From contig JANNUS010000009.1 in assembly GCA_031395485.1 (NCBI GenBank), forward strand, positions 310,001-374,000: DNA of 64,000 nt, read 5' to 3'. Shown here piece after piece: positions 1 to 8,879 of the stretch. Source of the DNA: UBA2336 sp031395485 (GTDB taxonomy: Bacteria; Bacteroidota; Bacteroidia; Cytophagales; Cyclobacteriaceae). The notes under the pieces were generated by a model. It did not search any database and had not been told where the DNA came from. It saw only the letters and a program-made list of their open reading frames with translations. A program made the translations under genes and the position numbers. Within the stretch, counting starts at the first letter, position 1. The number at the start of each line of letters is the position of its first letter.

Positions 1-48
1 GGTGTTGAGAATTTCAGGTTTTAGTAATTCCCGAATGCGCGCGTCCAC
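1..48 (-). CDS. DUF58 family protein, N-terminal fragment (runs off the window)
   Basis: Only the first 16 codons lie in the window, beginning with a GTG two bases after the MoxR stop codon. The visible peptide starts DARIRELLKPEILNT. This resembles the N-terminus of DUF58 proteins, which usually read close to ELLKPEVLNR at this point. DUF58 genes normally follow moxR in MoxR/von Willebrand clusters, so position and sequence agree. The rest of the gene lies beyond the left edge. The start codon is my choice; no ATG is available at the junction. Confidence 0.6.
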   Translation of the reverse strand, partial: MDARIRELLKPEILNT

Positions 49-50
49 GG

Positions 51-1058
51 TTATAAAGTTTTATGCAGTCCAATATTTTCCAACAGGTGCTTCGTTACGT
101 CATCGGGTGTAACATTTTCCGCTTCTGCCTTGAAGTTCATGAGGATGCGATGACGAAGAACAGGGTAGGCCATATGCCGTATGTCCTCTTGCGTTACAGC
201 AAAGTTTCCATTCAGGAGCGCACGTGCTTTAGCAGTTAAGATCATGGCTTGGCCAGCACGTGGGCCTGCACCCCAGCGGACCCAGTCTTTAACAAACTTA
301 TTTTCTGTTTCGGTAGGGCGTGTTGCACGAACGATACGATTGACTAATTCAATCAGGTCGGAATTAATGTGGACTTCGCGTACTAACTTCTGGGCTTCCA
401 AAATTCTATTGCCGTCAATTATTTTACTAACGAATGAATTTTTACTTCCGGTAGTGTTTTCTAAAATAGCTCGTTCATCTTCGGCTGTGGGGTAACTAAC
501 TTTAACATACAGTAAAAATCGATCGAGTTGAGCCTCGGGTAGCGGAAATGTTCCAGACTGCTCAATTGGGTTTTGTGTTGCAAGTATAAAAAATGGTCGC
601 TCCAATGGATAGGTTGTTCCTGCATAGGTTACTTCAAACTCCTGCATGGCTTCTAGCAACGCTGATTGAGTTTTAGGCGAAGTCCGGTTGATCTCATCTG
701 CTAAAATTATATTCGCGAATACAGGGCCTTTATTGAATTTGAAAATACGTTTACCCGTTGTATGATCTTCTTCCAGAATTTCCGTTCCGATTATATCGGA
801 AGGCATTAAATCGGGGGTGAATTGAATACGCCTGAAGCGTAAGTCGATGGCTTCCGAAAGCGTACGAATCATCAACGTTTTCGCAAGTCCCGGCACACCT
901 TCAAGCAAGGCATGACCGCCAGCCAGAAAAGTGATTAGTAGTTGATTAATAGTTTCTTCTTGCCCTATAATTACTTTCTTTATTTCATTTCGTAGCCCAT
1001 TTAGCATGCCAATGATTTCACGTACTGATTTTTCTGTCGCTTTCAATTCCTGATCCAT
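51..1058 (-). CDS. MoxR-type AAA+ ATPase
   Basis: MoxR proteins are AAA+ ATPases that act as chaperones, often to mature proteins carrying von Willebrand factor A domains. Visible motifs are a Walker A GVPGLAKT at about residues 54-61, a Walker B IILADEINR near 117-125 and a sensor-1 ATQNP near 160. The length (335 residues) is normal. The start follows the DUF4159 stop by 11 bp, and a DUF58 gene follows after 2 bp, so the three probably form one transcript. The client protein is not visible; it may lie beyond the left edge. Confidence 0.95.
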   Translation of the reverse strand: MDQELKATEKSVREIIGMLNGLRNEIKKVIIGQEETINQLLITFLAGGHALLEGVPGLAKTLMIRTLSEAIDLRFRRIQFTPDLMPSDIIGTEILEEDHTTGKRIFKFNKGPVFANIILADEINRTSPKTQSALLEAMQEFEVTYAGTTYPLERPFFILATQNPIEQSGTFPLPEAQLDRFLLYVKVSYPTAEDERAILENTTGSKNSFVSKIIDGNRILEAQKLVREVHINSDLIELVNRIVRATRPTETENKFVKDWVRWGAGPRAGQAMILTAKARALLNGNFAVTQEDIRHMAYPVLRHRILMNFKAEAENVTPDDVTKHLLENIGLHKTL

Positions 1059-1069
1059 AATTTATTTCA

Positions 1070-1693
1070 TTAAGCTGTTAGGGCGTACATCACTATGTTG
1101 ATACTAAATTTTGTGTTATCAATTCTATAAAACCGTTTATTTCTGAAATCGTAATCCCATTCACACCCGTAATCCTTGTTACTATATAGCACCCCAATTT
1201 TATTTTTAAATTCAATAGCTTTCAGATAATCGTGTACGATGTCGTCTCCCCAACCGTTTAATTCCTGAGATGTAGTAGGGGGCCCATCAAACTCAAAAAA
1301 CGTGGAGTATATAGAATGATTGCGGGGGATTTTTTTCAGAGAAGATGTTCCAAAGATTCTTTCCATTTGCGACTCAAAAGATTTTGCAAACAACCCATCG
1401 ATATCATGATTGCAATCGTCAACAAAAATAAACCCCCCGTTGCGTACGTATTTTTCAAAATTCTCGCGCTCTTTGGCGGTGAACTCTACTAATTTATGAC
1501 CACTTAGATAACAGAAGGGGCACCTGAAAATCTCATCACTGCTAAGGGATACTATGTTCTCTTTCGTATCGATTTGTAAAGTTGTGTATTCTATTAGTGA
1601 GTTGAGTACATTGGATGGCATTCTTTGGTCAACATCCCAATCGCCTGATTCATAGTGCAATCGTGTAAAGAAGAATTTGTTGGAAATCAGCAT
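1070..1693 (-). CDS. DUF4159 domain protein
   Basis: This 207-residue protein matches the DUF4159 pattern. It begins with FFFTRLHYESGDWD and has the middle block FRCPFCYLSGH. That is followed by a ThuA/GATase-like core with GGFIFVDDCNHD at about residues 117-128, and it ends in INIVMYALT. DUF4159 genes commonly precede moxR and DUF58 genes in Bacteroidota, as here (11 bp gap to moxR). The biochemical role of the family is unknown. No signal peptide is visible, so the protein is probably cytoplasmic. The 270 bp upstream (1694-1963) holds a stem-loop near the pmbA end but no gene that I can support. Confidence 0.85.
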   Translation of the reverse strand: MLISNKFFFTRLHYESGDWDVDQRMPSNVLNSLIEYTTLQIDTKENIVSLSSDEIFRCPFCYLSGHKLVEFTAKERENFEKYVRNGGFIFVDDCNHDIDGLFAKSFESQMERIFGTSSLKKIPRNHSIYSTFFEFDGPPTTSQELNGWGDDIVHDYLKAIEFKNKIGVLYSNKDYGCEWDYDFRNKRFYRIDNTKFSINIVMYALTA

Positions 1694-1902
1694 GCAATCA
1701 AAATTGCAACTTTTATACTAATAATGACTTAAAAATTATACGGAAGGGTGGTTGAGGGTGCTGATTTGTTTTGGATACATACTTTACATGCTAGCCAAAG
1801 ATTTTGGGTTAGAAATGACGTGCTCAATTTATAACTAAGCGAAGTAAAAAATTAAGTGTATTTACTAACCCGAGGCGTGGGCTGGTATAATTGGTGTGCT
1901 GC

Positions 1903-1933
1903 AATCCCGTGCGCGATATTCGAACACGGGATT
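1903..1933. repeat. 9-bp perfect stem-loop between pmbA and DUF4159
   Basis: AATCCCGTG (1903-1911) pairs perfectly with CACGGGATT (1925-1933) around a 13-base loop. It lies 31-61 bp downstream of the minus-strand pmbA stop, where a transcript end is expected. No T-run follows on the minus strand, so it is not a standard intrinsic terminator. It may be a 3' processing or RNA stability structure. Confidence 0.45.
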
Positions 1934-1963
1934 ACTTCGTCATTCTGTCACACTTTTTATCTA

Positions 1964-3298
1964 CTAAACTGCATCCGACAAACTACTGAATGTGAAGTCA
2001 CGAACTTTCATGGATGGTATAAATCCATTCGGATTTCCTTCACTTGTTACCACACGTTCCTGTTTCCCTAAGGTCTCCAGGTTGTTCAGCATAATGATCG
2101 GGCTTTCGTTGAACCGGAAGTTCTTTATTGGATACATAATCTTTCCGTTTTCAATATAAAAAGTACCATCACGGGTAAGGCCGGTAAATAAGAGTGTTTG
2201 CGGATCAACGGCTCGGATGTACCAGAATCGAGTAACTAAAACACCTTTCTTTGTATCCTTAATCATATCCGCTAATGATGCAGTACCTCCTTCCATAATT
2301 GAATTTCCACCGGAGATAACAGGGGCAACGTTTTTCTGTGAAGCCCAGTAGCGATCGTAGTATAAATTGGATACAACACCATTTTTAATTAGATCCATTT
2401 TCTTGCGCGCTTGACCATCGCCAGCCCATGGTGATGCTGGAACTTCATCATTCCAGGGATCGGTATAAATGTTAACACGTTCATCTATAATTTTCTCACC
2501 CAGTTTTGTCCCACCTCCTTTTTTAGAGTAAAAACTACGGCCTTCATCGGCTTGCCGGGCGTTTAAATTGAACATTAGTCTAACAATATCGGCAGCGGCA
2601 GATGCTTCAAGCACCACGGTGTACTTTCCGGGCTCAATGGCTTTCGGATTTCTCGACTGTAGGGCCTTATCGATCGCAATTCTAGAGGCCTCTGATGCTT
2701 TTAGTTTAGTCACATCTGTTTGTGTGCCTGCCGCCCAGCCTGATCCTGTACCATCGTTGCTACGCATGGTTACGGTGAAGTCAACGTTTGTGGATTTGTT
2801 GAATGCAAACAATCCTTTGCTGTTCATAATTGCACTGAATCCGCTGCTATCTTCTAAATAACCAGCAGCTGTAACATCTTTTGTGGCAGCAGGATTGATA
2901 CTGTCAGCGGCTACCTGCGCGCGAAAATCGGGGGTTATTTTTGCCGTAGTCTCGGCAAATGTTTTTGATTCGCCACCATAGGTTTGCTGTGTTAGGGGAT
3001 CTACAAATTCAGGGTTTTCTGGAGCAAGCTGAGCGAGTTCTTCTGCACGCCTTACTGTTTTTTCCAGCGAAGCATCGTCAAACTCATTGATTGTTGCTGT
3101 ACCCGATTTTTTACCAAAATAGGACTGAATACCAAGTGTAATGTTGCTATCCTCTCCTGCAGTAGATACACTATTTCGTGCATACCGTATGTTTCCCCGA
3201 TTAGAACCGCTTAAGCTGACAGAGCATCCATCAGCTTTCGAAAAATTTACTACTTTTTCTAGTATTGTTTTTGCTTCTTCTTTTGAAAGTATGGCCAT
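1964..3298 (-). CDS. TldE/PmbA-type subunit of a TldD/TldE-like metalloprotease
   Basis: TldD and TldE (PmbA) form a heteromeric protease that cleaves unfolded or leader peptides; TldD carries the zinc site and TldE does not. This 444-residue protein has the family fold. At the site where TldD has HExxxH it reads ADIVRLMFNLNARQADEG, so it is the non-catalytic E type. There is no signal peptide, unlike the two TldD-like proteins encoded just upstream on the same strand. The ATG at 3298 follows a heptamer repeat array with an 8-bp gap. It is probably co-transcribed with both TldD genes, although repeat DNA fills the 74-bp gap. Confidence 0.9.
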   Translation of the reverse strand: MAILSKEEAKTILEKVVNFSKADGCSVSLSGSNRGNIRYARNSVSTAGEDSNITLGIQSYFGKKSGTATINEFDDASLEKTVRRAEELAQLAPENPEFVDPLTQQTYGGESKTFAETTAKITPDFRAQVAADSINPAATKDVTAAGYLEDSSGFSAIMNSKGLFAFNKSTNVDFTVTMRSNDGTGSGWAAGTQTDVTKLKASEASRIAIDKALQSRNPKAIEPGKYTVVLEASAAADIVRLMFNLNARQADEGRSFYSKKGGGTKLGEKIIDERVNIYTDPWNDEVPASPWAGDGQARKKMDLIKNGVVSNLYYDRYWASQKNVAPVISGGNSIMEGGTASLADMIKDTKKGVLVTRFWYIRAVDPQTLLFTGLTRDGTFYIENGKIMYPIKNFRFNESPIIMLNNLETLGKQERVVTSEGNPNGFIPSMKVRDFTFSSLSDAV

Positions 3299-3306
3299 AT
3301 ATATAA

Positions 3307-3327
3307 AGTTATCGGTTAATAGTTTTT
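3307..3327. repeat. Heptamer array (3 units) next to the pmbA start codon
   Basis: On the plus strand the units read AGTTATC, GGTTAAT, AGTTTTT in register. The array begins 8 bp from the pmbA ATG and faces an inverted array at 3344-3371, giving a hairpin-like pair with a 16-bp spacer. Confidence 0.65.
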
Positions 3328-3343
3328 CTTTTTTATAAGATTA

Positions 3344-3371
3344 GTTACCCATTAGCGGATAACTAATAACT
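3344..3371. repeat. Heptamer array (4 units), inverted partner of 3307-3327
   Basis: The minus-strand units are AATAACT-type words. Read as the reverse complement they are AGTTATT, AGTTATC, CGCTAAT, GGGTAAC, the same word set as the facing array. The array abuts the 3' end of the tldD-like gene (stop at 3373). Confidence 0.65.
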
Positions 3372-3372
3372 T

Positions 3373-5013
3373 TTAAATAGTTCTTCCTGTATTGATCACA
3401 TTTATTCCGTTAAATCGAGCTGTGGCTGATCCGTGTGAAACAGCATTTGACTGACCCGGCTGACCTTTACCATCATTAAAGGCACCGCCCAAACGATAAT
3501 CACGCTCATCACAAATTTGTGTGCATGAATTCCAGAAGTCTTGAGAGTTTGCCTGATAAGCAACATCTTTCAGCATACCTTCAATTTTGCCATTCTTTAT
3601 TTCAAAAAATAGTACCCCTCCAAATTGAAAATTATACCGTTGTTGGTCAATCGAGAATGAAGAATCCTTTACGATGTAAATCCCCTTTTCAACACCGGCT
3701 ATCATTTGCTGTGGGGTGAGTTGATCTTTGCCCGGCTGCAGTGAAATATTGGCCATCCGTTGAAACTGTACATCGGCCCAGCTTTGAGAGTAACAACATC
3801 CGTGAGATTCTTTTTGCCCAATAATATTTACCTGATCACGGGTAGCCTGATAATTTACAAGCACTCCATCCTTAATAATATCCCACGACTTGCATTTTAC
3901 GCCCTCATCATCATAGCCCACCGCGCCCAACGAACCAACTTGCGTTTTGTCAGCCACGATGTTTACAAGGCTACTTCCAAAGGCAAATTTCTTAGTCTCC
4001 CATTTATCCAGTGTTAAAAAACTTGTTCCAGCGTAATTTGCTTCATAGCCTAGCACACGATCTAGTTCAGTAGGATGCCCCACTGATTCATGAATGGTAA
4101 GCCATAAGTGAGATGGTTCTAAAACCAGATCATATTTCCCCGGCTCTACCGATTTGGCAGCAATCATTTGCTTGGCCTGATCGGCTGCTATACCGGCATC
4201 TTCAATGATGTCGTATGAATTATTGTACAGTATAATATCACCAGGAGCTTGAATTTTATCTTCCGGCCGGGCATCCAGGTATTCATAGCCCATACCAACG
4301 GGGGCACTAAAGGAACTACGTGTTTTAAACTGACCGGACTGACGATCAATCATGGTTACCCCAAAGCCCGGAAGGATGCGATAAATATCTTGGTCAATAT
4401 AGGATCCTTCTGAGGAAGCAAAATATTTTTGTTCGTTCACTAAAAACATTTGGCTATTCACAAAGTTTGCTCCCCTTTCAAGAGCTTTATCATTGGCCGC
4501 AAGCAGTAAGTCTACTTTTTCTTTTACTGGAACTTCAAAACCATTCTTTTTAATAGGGGTTTTCCAGCTTACCTCACCATGCGATTGCGTGGGGGCGAGT
4601 TTTACAGGTTCTTTTTGAAACTTTGAATTTGCTTTAGCGATGGCAACTGCGCGTTCAGCAGTCTTTTTCATCCCTTCAGGTGTAACATCGTTGGAGGCGG
4701 CAAAACCCCAGGTGCCATTTGTAATTACTCGAATGCCCACTCCAAAGGATTCTGTATTTACAATGTTCTGTACTTTTTTCTCACGGGTTATTATGAATTG
4801 ATTTAGGTATCGTCCAATACGTACATCAGTGTAGGTTGCACCCAATGATTTGGTGGTATTAAGCGCGATATCGGCAAGCCTCTTTTTTTGAGATGTATCC
4901 AGTAGTGGATCAAGCATTCTGGCAAGATCAGTGTCTTGTGAAAAGGAGTTGAACGGAAGCATCATTCCGCCTGCTCCAATTCCCGCCAGTTGAATAAAAT
5001 CTCGTCTTTTCAT
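3373..5013 (-). CDS. TldD-like zinc metalloprotease with Tat signal (paralogue A)
   Basis: This 546-residue protein has the TldD catalytic motif HESVGH (HExxxH) within LTIHESVGHPTELDR, at about residues 310-325. It begins MKRRDFIQLAG followed by a hydrophobic stretch, a twin-arginine (Tat) signal, so it is probably exported folded. E. coli TldD, in contrast, is cytosolic. It is a close tandem paralogue of the next gene upstream: equal length, near-identical blocks and 35 bp between them. A doublet CC in SHGCCYSQSW may contribute metal ligands, but that is inference. Its partner is probably the TldE-type protein encoded downstream, although that protein lacks an export signal. Confidence 0.9.
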   Translation of the reverse strand: MKRRDFIQLAGIGAGGMMLPFNSFSQDTDLARMLDPLLDTSQKKRLADIALNTTKSLGATYTDVRIGRYLNQFIITREKKVQNIVNTESFGVGIRVITNGTWGFAASNDVTPEGMKKTAERAVAIAKANSKFQKEPVKLAPTQSHGEVSWKTPIKKNGFEVPVKEKVDLLLAANDKALERGANFVNSQMFLVNEQKYFASSEGSYIDQDIYRILPGFGVTMIDRQSGQFKTRSSFSAPVGMGYEYLDARPEDKIQAPGDIILYNNSYDIIEDAGIAADQAKQMIAAKSVEPGKYDLVLEPSHLWLTIHESVGHPTELDRVLGYEANYAGTSFLTLDKWETKKFAFGSSLVNIVADKTQVGSLGAVGYDDEGVKCKSWDIIKDGVLVNYQATRDQVNIIGQKESHGCCYSQSWADVQFQRMANISLQPGKDQLTPQQMIAGVEKGIYIVKDSSFSIDQQRYNFQFGGVLFFEIKNGKIEGMLKDVAYQANSQDFWNSCTQICDERDYRLGGAFNDGKGQPGQSNAVSHGSATARFNGINVINTGRTI

Positions 5014-5020
5014 TTTGTTT

Positions 5021-5041
5021 GGTTATGGGTTATCCGTGAAA
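5021..5041. repeat. Heptamer array (3 units) upstream of TldD paralogue A
   Basis: The units are GGTTATG, GGTTATC, CGTGAAA. The array begins 7 bp from the ATG at 5013 and fills most of the 35-bp gap between the two tldD-like genes. Confidence 0.55.
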
Positions 5042-5048
5042 ACCTAAA

Positions 5049-6689
5049 TTAAATTGCTCTGCCAGTATTAATAACATTTATGCCATTGAACCGGGCCGTA
5101 GTGCTTCCGTGCGAGACTGCGCTTACTTGCGATGGCTGTCCCTTGCCATCAAAGAATGATCCAAACATGCGATAATCTTTTTCGTCACAAATTTTTGCAC
5201 AGCTGTTCCAAAATTCCTGTGTGTTAGCTTGGTAGGCTACATCGTTAAGCATTCCTTCAATTTTTCCATTTTTTATTTCGTAAAACGCAGTCCCGCCAAA
5301 CTGAAAATTGAAACGTTGTTGATCTATTGAAAAAGAGCCACGCCCTGCAATATAAATTCCCTTCTCAACATCTTTAATCATTTGCTCACTCGAATAAGGT
5401 TCTGTACCTGGCTGGAGCGATACATTGGGCATACGCTGAAATTGTACATCGTTCCACCCTTGTGAATAACAACAACCATGAGATTCGTTCTGACCCAGCA
5501 TATGAACTTGATCGCGGATGGCCTGAACGTTTACAAAAATGCCATCCTTAATTAAATCCCAACGCTTACACTTTACACCTTCATCATCATACCCCACTGC
5601 TCCGAGCGATCCTGGTTGTGTTTTATCGGCAACAATATTAACAATAGGACTTCCGTATTTGAAAGTACCAGATTTAAGCTTATCAAGTGTGGCGAAGCTT
5701 GTTCCGGCAAAGTTGGCTTCGTATCCTAAAATCCGGTCGAGTTCAAGCGGATGACCAACTGATTCGTGAATAGTAAGCCCCAGGTGATTGGGTTCAAGAA
5801 CGAGGTCATATTTGCCAGGCTCAACTGATTTAGCGGTAATCATTTCTTTTGCCTGTTTAGCGGCAAGGATAGAGTCTTCAATTATATCATAACTATTACG
5901 ATATAATACCATACCGGCAGGTCCCGGAAGTTTATCTTCATTTTTTGGAATCATATATTCGTACCCCATACCCATTGGAGCACTCATCGCATCGCGGGTT
6001 TTAAATTTCCCGGAAGCCCGGTCAATAACCGATACAGTGAACGTGGGCCATATGCGATGAACATCCTGATCTATGTATGAACCATCTGTAGAGGCAAAAT
6101 ATTTTTGCTCATTTACCTGAAATAAATTCGAGTTAACAAAATTTGCACCGTTTTTTAGTGCTTCTGAATTGGCGTTAAGGAGTAAGTCAACCTTTTGTGA
6201 AACCGGCACCTCGAAAGAATTTTTCTGAATAGGTGTTTTCCAACTCACTTCGCCAAAAGCCTGAGTGGGTGCAAGCCGGACTGGCTCAATCTGAAATTTA
6301 GAGTTTGCTTTTGCAATTGAAATTGCCCGTTGAGTAGCTTTTTTAATTCCGCTTTCTGTTACTTCATTAGTGGAGGCAAATCCCCAGGTACCGTTGGTAA
6401 TTACCCGAATACCTACCCCAAAGGATTCTGAGCTAACAAGATTCTGAACTTTATTTTCGCGCGTACTAATAAACTGGTTAAGATATCGACCGATTCGTAC
6501 ATCGGCATAGGTTGCACCCAATGATTTAGCGGAGTTTAAGGCTACATCAGCCAACTTCTTTTTTTGTGTGAGGTCTATTCGGGGTGCCAATAATTCATCT
6601 ACAGAAACAGGTTTCCCTATCAACTCCAATGGAAGCATCATACCACCAACACCCAAACCGGCCAATTGAACAAAATCTCTTCTTTTCAT
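5049..6689 (-). CDS. TldD-like zinc metalloprotease with Tat signal (paralogue B)
   Basis: This 546-residue tandem paralogue of the following gene carries the same Tat signal (MKRRDFVQLAG), the HESVGH zinc motif in LTIHESVGHPLELDR and the SHGCCYSQGW block. By eye the two copies share roughly two thirds of their residues, and the N-terminal region after the signal diverges most. It is the first gene of the three-gene TldD-TldD-TldE series. The 173 bp upstream holds no other gene. A TAATTTTG match to the Bacteroidota -7 box lies only about 5 bp before the ATG, too close to be called a promoter with confidence. Confidence 0.9.
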   Translation of the reverse strand: MKRRDFVQLAGLGVGGMMLPLELIGKPVSVDELLAPRIDLTQKKKLADVALNSAKSLGATYADVRIGRYLNQFISTRENKVQNLVSSESFGVGIRVITNGTWGFASTNEVTESGIKKATQRAISIAKANSKFQIEPVRLAPTQAFGEVSWKTPIQKNSFEVPVSQKVDLLLNANSEALKNGANFVNSNLFQVNEQKYFASTDGSYIDQDVHRIWPTFTVSVIDRASGKFKTRDAMSAPMGMGYEYMIPKNEDKLPGPAGMVLYRNSYDIIEDSILAAKQAKEMITAKSVEPGKYDLVLEPNHLGLTIHESVGHPLELDRILGYEANFAGTSFATLDKLKSGTFKYGSPIVNIVADKTQPGSLGAVGYDDEGVKCKRWDLIKDGIFVNVQAIRDQVHMLGQNESHGCCYSQGWNDVQFQRMPNVSLQPGTEPYSSEQMIKDVEKGIYIAGRGSFSIDQQRFNFQFGGTAFYEIKNGKIEGMLNDVAYQANTQEFWNSCAKICDEKDYRMFGSFFDGKGQPSQVSAVSHGSTTARFNGINVINTGRAI

Positions 6690-6862
6690 AGTTCCAAAAT
6701 TATTTTATTGGTCTTCACGATCAGTAAAATAATGAAAAGCTATGGTAGATTAAAATAATAGGTAGTAACGGAGGAATAACTATGCTGATGGCGTTTGAAG
6801 GTGATAATTATAGCCTAATTTGAAATTGGAGACTGTTGATAGCGCGCGTTATGCTACGGAAA

Positions 6863-7513
6863 CTATTTGCCCCAATTGGAAGGATCTATTCGCCAGGCTT
6901 TTAGTGAGATAAGTTGAGTTTCGGTTATATATTTTTGCTCTAATGCGTATGTAAGCAGGTGACTAAAATCACTCAGGCTAACAAGTGGTACATCGGCTTC
7001 TATAAAATTTCTTAAAGCGGTATCGAAACCATAATTGAAGATTGAAACCATGCCCAGTACCTGAGCGCCCTCTTTGCGAAGCGCCTCCACAACTTTTAAT
7101 GAACTGCCGCCTGTTGAAATAAGATCCTCCACCACCACTATTTTCTGACCTTTTGAAAGTTTCCCCTCAATAAGATTTTCCATGCCGTGTTCTTTGGGTT
7201 TAGCCCGAACATATAGGAACGGTAGATTCATGGATTCAGCCACTAAGGCACCTTGCGGAATGCCTGCGGTAGCAACTCCTGCTATAGCTTCGGCTGAAGC
7301 AAAATTTTGATTGATAGCTTCTACCAGGCTATTTTTAATTGCGGTTCGTATTTCAGGATATGATAAGGATAACCGATTATCGCAGTAAATGGGAGATTTC
7401 CATCCTGAGCTCCAGACAAAGGGCTTTTCGGCATTTAGTTTAATGGCCTGTATTTGAAGCAACATGGCCGCGACTTTGTTAGCGGTTTGTTCGTGGATTC
7501 TGATAATCGCCAT
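6863..7513 (-). CDS. pyrE: Orotate phosphoribosyltransferase
   Basis: The enzyme makes orotidine 5'-monophosphate from orotate and PRPP in pyrimidine synthesis. The type I phosphoribosyltransferase signature VVVEDLISTGGSS lies at about residues 126-138. The substrate loop RAKPKEHG lies at about 103-110, and FVWSSGWKSPIYCDNR near 32-47 is typical of PyrE. The length of 216 residues is normal. The gene stands alone and is divergent from the Nudix gene at 7671. A candidate promoter (7540-7568) lies directly upstream. Confidence 0.96.
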   Translation of the reverse strand: MAIIRIHEQTANKVAAMLLQIQAIKLNAEKPFVWSSGWKSPIYCDNRLSLSYPEIRTAIKNSLVEAINQNFASAEAIAGVATAGIPQGALVAESMNLPFLYVRAKPKEHGMENLIEGKLSKGQKIVVVEDLISTGGSSLKVVEALRKEGAQVLGMVSIFNYGFDTALRNFIEADVPLVSLSDFSHLLTYALEQKYITETQLISLKAWRIDPSNWGK

Positions 7514-7539
7514 TGGAGGTTAAATTAAGCACATCGCGG

Positions 7540-7568
7540 CAAACTTAAATGATATTTTTATTTTTCAG
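7540..7568 (-). promoter_or_regulatory. Candidate pyrE promoter (-7 TAAGTTTG, -33 CTG)
   Basis: On the minus strand TAAGTTTG (7547-7540) matches the Bacteroidota -7 consensus TAnnTTTG. A CTG, one mismatch from the -33 TTG, lies 18 bases upstream (7568-7566). The start codon is about 27 bp downstream of the -7 box, giving a short leader. Confidence 0.5.
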
Positions 7569-7670
7569 CATGTAGTTTCAAAAGGAATTGTAAAAATTCA
7601 TGAAACCACTTGTCTGCTGCCAAATTATTTATTCTTTTGCGATCATGGCTACCGAGTTAAATTTCGACCG

Positions 7671-8357
7671 ATGATTATTTTCATTAATGATATCCAACTG
7701 AGGATATATAAAGCAGGCGAGAGCCCGGCACAAGGTCAGTTCAACCATGTGATAAACGCCAAAAGTGAGCCAATCACCCGCGCCAGTCTTATACACCATG
7801 TTTGGATAAAAAATGTATCGGAATCTCATTTTGATTCGCTTCTTGGTATCCTTAATTCACCCGTTCCAACTACGTTATTATCGTTGCATATTACCGTGCC
7901 CGATTACGAGCTTGTTAAAAATTATCTTCGTAGCAAGTTTAAAATTGTAAAGGCAGCAGGAGGGTTGATCAGAAAGAAAGACAAATTCTTGATGATTTAC
8001 CGAATGAAAAAGTGGGATTTGCCTAAAGGAAAAAAAGAAAGAAAAGAAAAGTATAAACAAACTGCTATTCGCGAAGTGGGAGAGGAGTGTAATGTAACGG
8101 TAAAAATTGGAAAAAAAATCTGTACTACATGGCATACATATACCATGAATAAAAGTAGTATGCTTAAAAAAACCAGGTGGTATATTATGGATATAATAGA
8201 CGACTCGAAGATGCGGCCTGCTGCTGAAGAAGATATTGAAGAGTTACGCTGGATGAACCCAAAGGAAGTATACCATGCCTTGCAGCATTCGTACAAATCG
8301 ATACACTATGTATTTGAGCAATACGATCAACTCAATAAGGTAAAATCTGAGTTTTAA
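7671..8357 (+). CDS. Nudix hydrolase with N-terminal extension
   Basis: The protein has 228 residues. The Nudix domain occupies about residues 95-215, with a Nudix box GKKERKEKYKQTAIREVGEE. The usual Gly after EEx is replaced by Asn (EECNV). The first 90 residues form a separate domain that I do not recognise. Nudix enzymes split nucleoside diphosphates linked to another group; the substrate cannot be read from the sequence. Its stop codon overlaps the coaD stop by 3 bp (convergent). Weak promoter-like elements (TTG at 7610, TATTCTTTTG near 7629) precede it. Confidence 0.85.
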   Translation: MIIFINDIQLRIYKAGESPAQGQFNHVINAKSEPITRASLIHHVWIKNVSESHFDSLLGILNSPVPTTLLSLHITVPDYELVKNYLRSKFKIVKAAGGLIRKKDKFLMIYRMKKWDLPKGKKERKEKYKQTAIREVGEECNVTVKIGKKICTTWHTYTMNKSSMLKKTRWYIMDIIDDSKMRPAAEEDIEELRWMNPKEVYHALQHSYKSIHYVFEQYDQLNKVKSEF

Positions 8358-8812
8358 AGTTTGTAGGGTAAGAAGCCCGAAACATCTCCTTTATAACGGT
8401 GTACTTCACGTATAACGGAAGAGTTTATCCATGCGAATTCCGGTGAAGTAATCAAAAAAACAGATTCTAATTCCTTATACAGCTCACGATTTATTTGGGC
8501 GATGCTGTTCTCATATTCAAAATCTGTGGTATTGCGAAGACCGCGCAATAAAAATGAAGCTCCGTTTTTTCGGGCAAATTCAGCCGTTAGTTCTGCAAAC
8601 TGTACTACCTTAATATTCGGATACTTTTCAAAAGTTTTTCCAACTCGCTCAATCATCATTTCTATTTCAAAATAGCGGAGGTTTTTGTTTGAATTATATC
8701 CTATAGCAATAATGATCTCATCAAAGACCTCAAGCCCACGCAATACAATATCTTCATGGCCTTTTGTAAAGGGATCAAATGATCCGGGAAATAGGGCTAT
8801 CCGTTTTTTCAT
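8354..8812 (-). CDS. coaD: Phosphopantetheine adenylyltransferase
   Basis: This enzyme carries out the penultimate step of coenzyme A synthesis, making dephospho-CoA from 4'-phosphopantetheine and ATP. The nucleotidyltransferase motif FPGSFDPFTKGH lies at residues 8-19, and the C-terminal INSSVIREV motif matches the family ISSTxVR. The length of 152 residues is typical. The gene follows the DUF3822 gene by 67 bp on the same strand and converges on the Nudix gene, with overlapping stop codons. Confidence 0.96.
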   Translation of the reverse strand: MKKRIALFPGSFDPFTKGHEDIVLRGLEVFDEIIIAIGYNSNKNLRYFEIEMMIERVGKTFEKYPNIKVVQFAELTAEFARKNGASFLLRGLRNTTDFEYENSIAQINRELYKELESVFLITSPEFAWINSSVIREVHRYKGDVSGFLPYKL

Positions 8813-8879
8813 GAGCTTGCCTTTTTGAATTCAATTAAAGGTCGAGAAAATGATAAAGAAATACCAACCGTAAGTTGCT

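Noticed and set aside
1856..2071. Plus-strand frame of 71 codons next to pmbA
   Set aside because: It overlaps the conserved pmbA end and spans a stem-loop, with no family resemblance.
6684..6702. TAATTTTG promoter just before the TldD paralogue B start
   Set aside because: It would give an almost leaderless transcript and the -33 element is only CTG, so the match may be chance.
6782..6823. A 13-codon reading frame on the plus strand preceded by GGAGG
   Set aside because: It is very short, Bacteroidota rarely use strong Shine-Dalgarno sites, and it has no stop-linked structure or context suggesting a leader peptide.
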